From NCBI GenBank assembly GCA_016780665.1, contig JADHLM010000036.1, positions 1-10,770 of the forward strand: 10,770 bases of DNA. The letters run 5' to 3'. Positions 1 through 7,509 of this stretch are shown here, in pieces. Source of the DNA: Hyphomicrobiales bacterium (GTDB lineage: Bacteria > Pseudomonadota > Alphaproteobacteria > Rhizobiales > TMED25). The notes below the pieces were generated by a model. The model saw only the letters and a list, made by a program, of their open reading frames with translations, was not told the origin of the DNA and did not search any database. How positions within the stretch are numbered: position 1 is the first letter of the stretch; the number at the start of each line of letters is the position of its first letter. Both the position numbers and the translations under genes were made by a program.

Positions 1-1
1 A

Positions 2-1096
2 AAAAGATTATTTAATGAGGAAGACGATTTTCGTTCACCATTCCAAAGGGATAGAGATAGAATTCTTCATTCAAATGCTTTCAGAAGATTGGCACATAAA
101 ACACAAGTATTTTTATCAACCAAAAAACAAGATCATTATAGAAACAGACTTACTCATAGTCTAGAAGTGTCTCAGATAGCTAGGTCAATGAGTTCTATAG
201 TAGGCGTAGATGAAAATCTAACCGAAGCCATTGCTTTATCTCATGATCTTGGTCATCCTCCATTTGGTCATATAGGTGAAAATATACTAAATGATTTGAT
301 GAATAAACATGGTCATCAGGGTTTTGATCATAATATTCAAACACTTAGATTATTAACCTTACTTGAGAAAAAATATGCATTGTTTGATGGGTTGAATCTT
401 ACCTTTGAAACCCTTGATGGAGTATTAAAACACAGTGGACCCATAAAAAATCAAAAGAACTATCATTTATCATTTTCTAAAAAATATGGCTTTAATTTAG
501 ATCAGCAATCCTCAATAGAGTCTCAAGTTGCAGCATTATCAGACGATATTGCTTATAATTGTCATGATATCGATGATGGTATAAGAGCGGGTTTATTTAA
601 CCTCAATGATTTAAAGGAAATAATTATCATTGATGATCACATTAAAATTATAAAAGACAAGTACCCCGCTATAAATGATTCTAGACTTATTCATGAATTA
701 AAAAGGAATCTTATTAATACTTTTATTAAAGATGCTACAAATCAGATAATAGTAAATATTAATGCAAATAATATATCAAATCATATGGATGTAATAAGCT
801 GTAAAAAAATGATCGTACAATTATCAGAAAAAACTATAGTACGAATGGATGATATGAGGAGCTTCTTAAGAAGAAATATGTACCAAAATAGGGAGGTCTT
901 ATCTTATTTGAATTATGCCGAGGATGTTGTTGTGGGTCTTTTTTATTTCTATAAAGAAAATTTAAACAAATTACATGTAAATTTTGACAGTGATAATTCA
1001 ACCAAAAATGTTGATAGGGTAATTTGTGACTTTATATCTGGAATGACAGACAATTATGCAATCGAAAAATACAAAGAATTGGTCCAATCTAAATGA
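2..1096 (+). CDS. dgt: Deoxyguanosinetriphosphate triphosphohydrolase-like protein (dGTPase, HD superfamily), 5' end cut by the window
   Basis: HD-domain hydrolase expected to remove triphosphate from dNTPs such as dGTP and so help control the dNTP pool in the cytoplasm. The frame is open from base 2 and already carries the family N-terminal block (SPFQRDRDRILHS, then AFRRLAHKTQVF), so translation must start left of the window; the TTG at 89 lies inside this block and is not the start. The metal-binding HD residues are visible: the first His at codon 155-157 (RNRLTHSLEV), the His-Asp pair at 242-247 (SHDLGHPPFGH), and the later Asp in SDDIAYNCHDIDDG around 542-547. The visible part is 364 residues, so perhaps 20 to 40 N-terminal residues are missing. 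The stop overlaps the argS start (ATGA), which suggests translational coupling. The family is clear; the preferred nucleotide cannot be read from sequence. Confidence 0.93.
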   Translation, partial: KRLFNEEDDFRSPFQRDRDRILHSNAFRRLAHKTQVFLSTKKQDHYRNRLTHSLEVSQIARSMSSIVGVDENLTEAIALSHDLGHPPFGHIGENILNDLMNKHGHQGFDHNIQTLRLLTLLEKKYALFDGLNLTFETLDGVLKHSGPIKNQKNYHLSFSKKYGFNLDQQSSIESQVAALSDDIAYNCHDIDDGIRAGLFNLNDLKEIIIIDDHIKIIKDKYPAINDSRLIHELKRNLINTFIKDATNQIIVNINANNISNHMDVISCKKMIVQLSEKTIVRMDDMRSFLRRNMYQNREVLSYLNYAEDVVVGLFYFYKENLNKLHVNFDSDNSTKNVDRVICDFISGMTDNYAIEKYKELVQSK

Positions 1097-2850
1097 CTAA
1101 ATCATTCATTTACACTTATAATAATTTTTTAAAGAATTTTTTAAAAAATAATTATTCATTAGAAGAGTCAGTATTTAAAGAAGTATCCAATCATATCAAT
1201 TTTTTTGATATGCCAAAAAATAGTCAACATGGTGATTTGTCTACTAATGTTGCTATGATGTATTCAAAAAAATTAAACCTAAACCCTAGGGATCTTGCTC
1301 AAAAAATTGTAAATGCATTTAATGACAACAAAAAAGAACTATTCATAAAAAAAATTGAAATAGCAGGACCTGGTTTTATAAATTTTTATCTTAACCCTAC
1401 GATTTGGCAATTATCACTCAGGGACATTCTTGATAATATTAATGACTATGGTTATGAAGACGTAGGTCAAGGTGAGCGTGTAAATATTGAATATGTATCT
1501 GCTAATCCGACAGGTCCGCTGCATATTGGCCATTGTAGGGGTGCAGTAATTGGAGACGTTTTAGCATCACTTTATGAAAGAATGGGGTATCAAGTAACAC
1601 GAGAATATTATGTTAATGATGCTGGCGGGCAAATAAATCAGTTAATTAGCTCCATAAGATACAAAATAAAATCATTTCTCTCTATAAATACAGAAGAGGA
1701 TGTTCTTATCTATAATGGAGAGTATATAGAAATTATTTCCAAGGAAATTCTTCAAAAATATTCAAGGGCAGTAATTGAGGATCCTGATTGTGATGAAATT
1801 ATAAGGCAATATTCAATTGATTATATTTTGAAATTAATAAAAAACGATTTAAAGAAAATAAACATCAAACATGATGTATTTTATTCTGAAAAATCTCTTT
1901 TGGATTCAGGTGAAATACCAGAAGCAATTCAAATATTGAAACAGAAAGGTTTTGTGTATTGGGGTAAATTAGAGCAGCCTATAAATCAAGAAAATATTGA
2001 TGTTATAGATAGAGAGCAGGAGCTTTTCAAATCAACAAATTTTGGTGATGATATTGATAGGGCTATATCAAAAGCTGATGGAACACACACATATTTTGCA
2101 TCGGATATTGCTTACCACAACAATAAGATTAAACGAGGTTTCATAAAATTAATAAATATTTGGGGGGCAGACCATGCAGGGTATGTTGCACGTTTAAAAG
2201 GATCCGTTAAAGCTCTAACAAATAATGATGCTTCTGTTGAGATTATACTATGTCAATTGGTAAAGTTATTTAGAGATAATAAACCTGTAAAGATGTCAAA
2301 GAGAAATAATGACTATATTACAATTGATGAAGTTGTTGATGAAGTGGGACCAGATGCAATAAGGTTTATGATGTTGTTTAGAAAAGCGGATGCTCCATTA
2401 GACTTTGATTTTGTTAAGGTGTGCGACAAATCAAAGGAAAACCCTGTTTTTTATGTTCAGTATGCACATGCAAGAATTCATTCTGTGTTTAGAAATTGGA
2501 ACGAAACAAACAAAAAGAAATTTGATGAAGAAATATCAAATATGAGTTCAAACTTTGATCTAATTACAGATCCTAATGAGATAGATATAATCAAAAATAT
2601 GTCTTATTTTCCAATGGTAATTAGAAATGCACTTATTACAAATGACATACATAAAATAGCCTATTATTTACATGATTTAGCATCAGAATTCCATTCGCTA
2701 TGGAATCATGGTAATGATCACTCAGAAATGAGGTTTATAATTGAAAATAAAGAATTAACCCAACAACGTTTATGCCTTATATATTGCGTAGCAGGAATAA
2801 TTAAAAGTGGAATGGACATTCTAGGTGTCACTTGTCCAGAGAGTATGTAA
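1093..2850 (+). CDS. argS: Arginyl-tRNA synthetase (class I)
   Basis: Charges tRNA-Arg with arginine using ATP in the cytoplasm. The 585-residue length is normal for bacterial ArgS. The N-terminal Add-1 type domain (about residues 5-115) leads into the Rossmann catalytic core with the HIGH signature at residues 144-147 (ANPTGPLHIGHCRG). A complete KMSKR loop is at residues 400-404, although this loop is degenerate in many ArgS proteins. The conserved NPVFYVQYAHARIHS segment begins the C-terminal helical anticodon-binding (DALR) domain, which runs to the typical end LGVTCPESM. The ATG start overlaps the dgt stop by four bases, and no Shine-Dalgarno is obvious, consistent with coupled translation. 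Pairing with dgt upstream and a SPOR gene downstream is a common alphaproteobacterial order. Nothing is missing from the active site that I can see. Confidence 0.97.
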   Translation: MTKSFIYTYNNFLKNFLKNNYSLEESVFKEVSNHINFFDMPKNSQHGDLSTNVAMMYSKKLNLNPRDLAQKIVNAFNDNKKELFIKKIEIAGPGFINFYLNPTIWQLSLRDILDNINDYGYEDVGQGERVNIEYVSANPTGPLHIGHCRGAVIGDVLASLYERMGYQVTREYYVNDAGGQINQLISSIRYKIKSFLSINTEEDVLIYNGEYIEIISKEILQKYSRAVIEDPDCDEIIRQYSIDYILKLIKNDLKKINIKHDVFYSEKSLLDSGEIPEAIQILKQKGFVYWGKLEQPINQENIDVIDREQELFKSTNFGDDIDRAISKADGTHTYFASDIAYHNNKIKRGFIKLINIWGADHAGYVARLKGSVKALTNNDASVEIILCQLVKLFRDNKPVKMSKRNNDYITIDEVVDEVGPDAIRFMMLFRKADAPLDFDFVKVCDKSKENPVFYVQYAHARIHSVFRNWNETNKKKFDEEISNMSSNFDLITDPNEIDIIKNMSYFPMVIRNALITNDIHKIAYYLHDLASEFHSLWNHGNDHSEMRFIIENKELTQQRLCLIYCVAGIIKSGMDILGVTCPESM

Positions 2851-2854
2851 CTTT

Positions 2855-4012
2855 ATGTTGGTTTATTTGAAGACAAAGATATATAAATTCAGGCTGGTAC
2901 TGTTACTTTTGTTATCGTCAATATTTATAGCCTCTCTCTTTTACATTACATATGATGATGGCATCTATTACGTTTATAAAGATAACTTATACCCTTTCAA
3001 AACTTATCCAGAATCAAGTCCAAAGAAAACTGAAGATGATCTAAACATCTATACAAAAATGGTATATCCAGAATCAGAAGTTGATACAGAATACGTAATA
3101 GTGGATGAGTCATATATAGATGGATCTGAGCTTGATAGAGCAGAAGAGTCTCTATTTTTTGAATACAATGAAAATATTATTGAATATGATAAAGAAAATA
3201 AATTTATTATGGAGGCACTAGAACTTATAGACCCATCATCTCCGTCAGTGCAGACATATGGTATATATGAGAAACAGCCAATACTTGTGAATGCAATTTA
3301 CTTAGATAATGATTTTTCTATAATTGATGAGAGCATCTCAGAGAATTTCTACTTTGAAGAAGTTAATCAGGATTTGTTACAAGAAACAAATATAGAGTCT
3401 ATTATTGAAGTTCAAGAAACAACAACTATATCTGAAAGTGTTTCTTCAAACATAAATGAAGCTATTGATCTTGAGGAATTACTTAGAAATAGTGAAATAT
3501 TTGAATATAATAATCCAAATGAAGACATTGTATTAGCAGTTGCTCCAGTTGGATCAGAAGATGTGGAATCAGATAACATTGCAGTCGAGGTATCTGAAAT
3601 TAATAATATTGAAGCTGATATTATAGTAGAAGACTCTATTTATCCAATATCAAAACCAACTGAATTGATCAATCCAATTACTGGATCAGACATCTTAGAT
3701 GAATTTATTAACCCAACTGCAACTAATATAGTTGAATTTAAAAAGGTTTATTATGGTGTTCAAGTATCATCCGTTGAAACAAGATTAGAGGCTACAAATA
3801 TTTATGAAAGATTATTAATTGAATATTCCAGCGTGCTAAATAGATCCAATCAATCTCATAAAAACCTAATAAAACAAGATGATTTGGGTACTATGGGTAT
3901 TTGGTACAAATTAAGGATTGGACCCTTTGATGATAGATCAACGGCTAAAAAACTATGTTCGTCATTGAGAGATGAGGGCTTGCCTGGCTGTATAGTAGTT
4001 GAACTAGAATAA
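2855..4012 (+). CDS. Membrane-anchored SPOR-domain protein with long acidic linker
   Basis: Probable inner-membrane protein that binds denuded peptidoglycan, usually at the division site, through a C-terminal SPOR domain. From the chosen ATG it has 385 residues: a short basic cytoplasmic tail, one membrane helix at about 14-32, a periplasmic linker to about 292 very rich in Asp and Glu, and a SPOR domain at about 297-385. SPOR features are the YYGVQVSS opening, then GIWYKLRIGPFDDRSTAKKLC and the closing GLPGCIVVELE. A GTG at 2825 is in frame but would overlap argS by 26 bases and add ten residues before the basic tail, so ATG 2855 is preferred. Position between argS and nagZ matches the SPOR gene of other alphaproteobacteria. 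The linker shows no tandem repeat or recognisable enzyme domain. The exact role is not known, and the linker is likely to be fast-evolving. Confidence 0.85.
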   Translation: MLVYLKTKIYKFRLVLLLLLSSIFIASLFYITYDDGIYYVYKDNLYPFKTYPESSPKKTEDDLNIYTKMVYPESEVDTEYVIVDESYIDGSELDRAEESLFFEYNENIIEYDKENKFIMEALELIDPSSPSVQTYGIYEKQPILVNAIYLDNDFSIIDESISENFYFEEVNQDLLQETNIESIIEVQETTTISESVSSNINEAIDLEELLRNSEIFEYNNPNEDIVLAVAPVGSEDVESDNIAVEVSEINNIEADIIVEDSIYPISKPTELINPITGSDILDEFINPTATNIVEFKKVYYGVQVSSVETRLEATNIYERLLIEYSSVLNRSNQSHKNLIKQDDLGTMGIWYKLRIGPFDDRSTAKKLCSSLRDEGLPGCIVVELE

Positions 4013-4016
4013 TATT

Positions 4017-5045
4017 ATGAATATTAAACCACTTGTACTTGGTGTTGAATCTCATTTATTAAATAAAAATGAAATAGAAATTTTAAATAAAATAAATCCA
4101 TTTGGAATAATTTTATTTTCAAGAAATATTCAAAATAAAAAGCAATTAAAAGAACTTGTTTCAAAAATAAGAACAGAAATTCGTCATGATTTATTTATAC
4201 TCATAGATCAGGAGGGTGGCAGTGTTCAAAGATTATCAGCTCCAGAATGGAGATCTTATCCAAACTTTAAAAATATCGGTGATTTATATAAGAAGTCATC
4301 AGAAGATGCTCTAAATTTTTCTTATCTCATGGGTAGATTGATTTCATATGATTTAAAATTAGTAGGTGTTGATATAAATTGTTCCCCATGCATAGATGTT
4401 AGAAAAGAATACACAAGTAATTTTTTGGTGAATAGATTGTTCTCGGAGAATCCATCAATTGTCTCAGTTTTAGCCTCTGAAATGATTAGAGGGTTTAAGT
4501 GTGAAAATATTATTCCTGTTATGAAACATATTCCTGGTCATGGAAGGGCAATTGATGATAGTCATCATAAACTACCAATAGTCAAATCTCCCCTGAGAGA
4601 ATTATTTTCAGATGATTTTAGTGTTTTTCAGACTTTAAATCATCTGCCTATGGCTATGACAGCACACATCATATATAGTGAAATTGATGATAAACCAGCA
4701 ACAATATCAGAAAAAACAATGAAAGTTATAAGAGAAAACCTTGGCTTTGATGGTATTCTTATAACAGATGATATTAACATGGGTGCATTATCTGGGAAAC
4801 GTGAAAATAAAGTAATAGCTTCTCTAGATGCTGGCTGTGATTTAGTATTGGACTGTTCTGGCGATAACCAGATTTATTGTGATTTATTAAATGATATCCC
4901 AAACTTAAATATATCTCACATTAATTTAAATTTAGATAATTTTCTCAATTCACAAAAAAATGAGGATTTTATAAATATTGACAATGTACTCGAGGAATAC
5001 TGTTCTATATTAGCATTATATAGTGAGATCTTTATTAAAAAATGA
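4017..5045 (+). CDS. nagZ: Beta-N-acetylglucosaminidase NagZ (glycoside hydrolase family 3)
   Basis: Cytoplasmic enzyme of peptidoglycan recycling that cuts terminal GlcNAc from GlcNAc-anhydroMurNAc muropeptides. The 342 residues form a single GH3 TIM-barrel domain with no signal peptide. Family marks seen are LIDQEGGSVQRL near the N-terminus, KHIPGHGRAIDDSHHKLP with the Asp181-Ser182-His183 trio that matches the NagZ acid/base Asp-x-His pair, and GILITDDINMGAL with Asp251 as the expected nucleophile. It follows the SPOR gene by 4 bases and overlaps scpA by ATGA. There is no good Shine-Dalgarno before the ATG, so ribosomes may arrive from upstream. Neighbourhood with a SPOR protein and scpAB is conserved in alphaproteobacteria. 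Confidence in family and catalytic residues is high; whether it feeds a beta-lactamase regulation circuit cannot be told from here. Confidence 0.94.
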   Translation: MNIKPLVLGVESHLLNKNEIEILNKINPFGIILFSRNIQNKKQLKELVSKIRTEIRHDLFILIDQEGGSVQRLSAPEWRSYPNFKNIGDLYKKSSEDALNFSYLMGRLISYDLKLVGVDINCSPCIDVRKEYTSNFLVNRLFSENPSIVSVLASEMIRGFKCENIIPVMKHIPGHGRAIDDSHHKLPIVKSPLRELFSDDFSVFQTLNHLPMAMTAHIIYSEIDDKPATISEKTMKVIRENLGFDGILITDDINMGALSGKRENKVIASLDAGCDLVLDCSGDNQIYCDLLNDIPNLNISHINLNLDNFLNSQKNEDFINIDNVLEEYCSILALYSEIFIKK

Positions 5046-5812
5046 ATCAAATAATACATTCAGTAGAATCGAACACAACAAGCAATTTAATAATTGATAT
5101 CTCTGGATTTGAAGGTCCAATAGATTTATTGCTTAATCTAGCAAGAAAACAAAAAGTTGACCTAACAGAAATATCAGTTTTTGAACTTTCAAAACAATAC
5201 ATACATTATATAAACACTCAAGTTGAATTGAAGATTGATGTTGCTGCTGATTATTTAGTAATGGCATCTTGGCTTACTTATTTAAAAAGTAAATTACTAC
5301 TTCCTGATGATGATAACGATATTGAAGAAGAAATCACTGCAGAGGAAATGGCAAGCCAACTCTCACACAGAATGAGAAGGCTGGATGCAATGAAAAATGC
5401 TAGTAATATATTATTTAGTCGACCATTAATAAATCGTGATACATACCTACGAGGTATACCTGAAGAATTTGATGAGGTAACCAAACTCATTTATAATTCA
5501 TCATTATATGATTTAATTAAATCTTATATTGAAAAACAAGAATCTTTTATTCCAACTACAATTAGAATTTTTAAATTAGAATTTATGTCTATTGATAGTG
5601 CTCGCAATCTAATATCAAAAATATATTCAAAGCTTTCAAGTTGGATAAATTTCATTAATATATTAGATGGTGATACAGAGGTGTCCAACAAAAGGAGTAA
5701 AATGGCTAGTTCATTCAGTGTAATTCTAAATATGGTTAATGAAAAAGAAATTCTTACTAAACAGGATACTAATTTTGGTGATATCTATATTAAAAAAACT
5801 GATAAAGATTGA
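5042..5812 (+). CDS. scpA: Segregation and condensation protein A (kleisin subunit of SMC-ScpAB)
   Basis: Kleisin that bridges the Smc heads and binds ScpB in the bacterial condensin complex, which compacts and separates the chromosome. The 256 residues carry the ScpA signature FEGPIDLLL at 23-31, followed by ARKQKVDLTEISV and the helical AADYLVMASWLTYLKSKLLLP block that contacts Smc. A central acidic stretch (DDDNDIEEEITAEE) and a C-terminal winged-helix-like segment (SSFSVILNMVNEKEI, then FGDIYIKK) follow, as usual. The ATG overlaps the nagZ stop (ATGA) and no Shine-Dalgarno is visible, suggesting translational coupling. scpB follows after 11 bases, so the two partners are made together. 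The smc gene itself is not in this window. An antisense open frame within the gene is a shadow. Confidence 0.95.
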   Translation: MNQIIHSVESNTTSNLIIDISGFEGPIDLLLNLARKQKVDLTEISVFELSKQYIHYINTQVELKIDVAADYLVMASWLTYLKSKLLLPDDDNDIEEEITAEEMASQLSHRMRRLDAMKNASNILFSRPLINRDTYLRGIPEEFDEVTKLIYNSSLYDLIKSYIEKQESFIPTTIRIFKLEFMSIDSARNLISKIYSKLSSWINFINILDGDTEVSNKRSKMASSFSVILNMVNEKEILTKQDTNFGDIYIKKTDKD

Positions 5813-5823
5813 ATCTGTAAAAA

Positions 5824-6432
5824 ATGAAGAAAAGTTTTTTAAATAGACTCGGTATAAAGCCAAATGTCAAACTGGTGAATGAAAAATCATTAAGTGAATT
5901 TGATGATAAAAATATAGTGGAAGCGATTGTATTTGCCAGCAGAGATCCAGTGCATATAGATTATCTAATTACTAAAGTATCAAAGAGTGATAAATCATAT
6001 CTAAATAATATTCTATCACTTTTAAAAGGAGATTATAAAACAAGAGGTGTAATATTTGAATACAATGAAAACTATTGTCTGTTTAAAACATCACCTCTTT
6101 TAAAAGAGGCATTATCAGATGAATATCAAGAAACTCGGGACTTATCCCGTGCTGCAAAAGAAACCCTTGCCATTATTGCTTATCATCAACCAACAACAAG
6201 ATCTGAAATAGAAGAGATTCGCGGTATATCGTCATCAAAAGGATCCCTGGATGTTCTACTTGATTATCATTGGATTGAAATAGCAGGTAAAAAAGATATT
6301 CCTGGAAGACCAATACTTTACAAAACAACTAAAAAATTTCTATTGGACTTTAATCTTTCTGATATAAATGATTTACCTAATTTAAGTGAGCTAAAGAGGG
6401 AGGGTCTTTTAACCTCTTTGGAAGAAAAATGA
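5824..6432 (+). CDS. scpB: Segregation and condensation protein B
   Basis: Winged-helix protein that dimerises and binds ScpA, forming the regulatory part of the Smc-ScpAB condensin. The 202 residues start with about 25 non-conserved residues, then the first winged helix (IVEAIVFASRDPVHIDYLI) and the hallmark ScpB block at about 107-137 (LSRAAKETLAIIAYHQPTTR, then EIEEIRGISSSKGSLDVLL). The block GRPILYKTTKKFLLDFNLSDINDLP closes the second winged helix, and a short charged tail follows. The start is the ATG 11 bases after the scpA stop; no strong Shine-Dalgarno precedes it. This is the last gene of the conserved dgt-to-scpB run. The next gene is an ABC ATPase rather than the tat genes often seen here in alphaproteobacteria. 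Confidence 0.95.
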   Translation: MKKSFLNRLGIKPNVKLVNEKSLSEFDDKNIVEAIVFASRDPVHIDYLITKVSKSDKSYLNNILSLLKGDYKTRGVIFEYNENYCLFKTSPLLKEALSDEYQETRDLSRAAKETLAIIAYHQPTTRSEIEEIRGISSSKGSLDVLLDYHWIEIAGKKDIPGRPILYKTTKKFLLDFNLSDINDLPNLSELKREGLLTSLEEK

Positions 6433-6451
6433 AAATCATATAAATATAAGA

Positions 6452-7498
6452 ATGAAGAAAATAGTAAATTATTTGTGTGCACCAAGACTGAGGGTCGAAA
6501 AACTAAATTGGACCAATTCTGGAAAAAAAGTTATTTCAGATATATCTATTAGTCTATTCCCAGGGGAAGTCTTGTGTCTGTTGGGTGATTCTGGCTGTGG
6601 GAAAACATCTTTTTTAAGGTTAGTTTGTGGGCTTGAGAAAGAAGATACTGGTGAAATATATATAAATGAAGAAATTATATCATCTACAAAAGTTAATGTA
6701 TTGCCTGAGAAACGTCCAATTAGCATGATCTTCCAAGATTATGCTTTGTTTCCTCATATGACAGTTTATCAAAATATTGCATATGGTGTTAGCTCCACAC
6801 AAAAGGAATCGAAAATTGATAAAATTATTAAAGATCTTGGTATTCAAAATCACCTTAAGAAATATCCACATGAACTATCTGGAGGTGAACAACAAAGGGT
6901 TGCTTTAGCACGGGCAATAGCTCCAGAACCACTTATATTACTGATGGATGAGCCTTTTTCAGGGCTTGATAGATCTCTAAGGGAGTATATTCGTGAAGAA
7001 ACGATATCCTTGTTAAGGAATAGTCAAGCTGCAATAATACTTGTTACCCATGATCCTGAAGAAGCCATGCTTGTTGGTGATAGAATAGCACTAATGAGAA
7101 ATGGAAAGATTAATCAAATTGGTACTAATGATGAGATGATGTTTCAACCAGTTAATGATTATACTGTTAGTACATTCTCTAATGTAAATACTTACCTGTC
7201 TGTAATTAAAAATAAAAAAGTTGAAACACCATTTGGTTTGTTTGAAATACCAAAGAATATTACCGGAAAGCAAGCAAAGGTTTTAATAAGGGATCAGGCA
7301 TTCCAAATTATTAGCCCAAAAGGGGGTAATTCTTATAGAGTTAATCAAATTGACTATACAGGTGATAGTTCAAGAATTGAGTTATTGGCAACTAATTTTG
7401 ACATACAGGTGAAGATAACTGTGCCTGGAAAAACATCTGTAAAATTAGATGATATAATTGGATTGTCAGTTGATGAAAGATATGTACATATATTTTAA
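6452..7498 (+). CDS. ABC transporter ATP-binding protein of the FbpC/PotA type (possibly iron(III) uptake)
   Basis: Cytoplasmic motor subunit expected to drive an importer fed by a periplasmic binding protein. The 348 residues hold a complete nucleotide-binding domain: Walker A GDSGCGKT (45-52), Q-loop Gln95 in MIFQDYALFPHMTV, signature LSGGEQ (142-147), Walker B with Asp166-Glu167 (LILLMDEP), D-loop SGLD and switch His200. A C-terminal domain of about 110 residues resembles the TOBE-type regulatory domain of FbpC, PotA and related ATPases (STFSNVNTYL, then VLIRDQAFQI). The QDYALFPHMTV and GDSGCGKTS details lean towards the iron(III) FbpC branch, but spermidine, putrescine, thiamine or other substrates remain possible. 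No permease or binding-protein gene lies in the window, so it is an orphan here. Gaps of 19 bases to scpB and 11 to kdsA suggest it is read through with both. The first ten residues are longer than in most relatives. Confidence 0.9.
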   Translation: MKKIVNYLCAPRLRVEKLNWTNSGKKVISDISISLFPGEVLCLLGDSGCGKTSFLRLVCGLEKEDTGEIYINEEIISSTKVNVLPEKRPISMIFQDYALFPHMTVYQNIAYGVSSTQKESKIDKIIKDLGIQNHLKKYPHELSGGEQQRVALARAIAPEPLILLMDEPFSGLDRSLREYIREETISLLRNSQAAIILVTHDPEEAMLVGDRIALMRNGKINQIGTNDEMMFQPVNDYTVSTFSNVNTYLSVIKNKKVETPFGLFEIPKNITGKQAKVLIRDQAFQIISPKGGNSYRVNQIDYTGDSSRIELLATNFDIQVKITVPGKTSVKLDDIIGLSVDERYVHIF

Positions 7499-7509
7499 AG
7501 GAAACTCAT

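Noticed and set aside
89..1096. TTG at 89 as the start of the dGTPase gene
   Set aside because: The same frame is open to base 2 and encodes the conserved family block with RDRDRILHS before it, so the gene is cut by the window and does not start here.
2825..2854. GTG at 2825 as the start of the SPOR protein
   Set aside because: It would overlap argS by 26 bases and add ten residues unlike a membrane-protein start; ATG 2855 lies just after the argS stop and gives a normal short basic tail plus membrane helix.
5278..5490. Minus-strand open frame of 70 codons inside scpA
   Set aside because: It lies fully within a well-conserved gene, has no recognisable product, and looks like a shadow frame; the same holds for minus-strand frames within the ATPase, kdsA and eno genes.
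6136..6149. GC-rich hairpin CGGGA-CTTA-TCCCG inside scpB
   Set aside because: It encodes part of the conserved ScpB block (RDLSRAAKE), has only five pairs and no T-tract, so it is best explained by codon choice in a conserved segment.
6393..6419. Inverted repeat AAAGAGG / CCTCTTT near the end of scpB, a possible attenuator before the ATPase gene
   Set aside because: Seven pairs with a 13-base loop inside coding sequence and no following T-tract; too weak to call.
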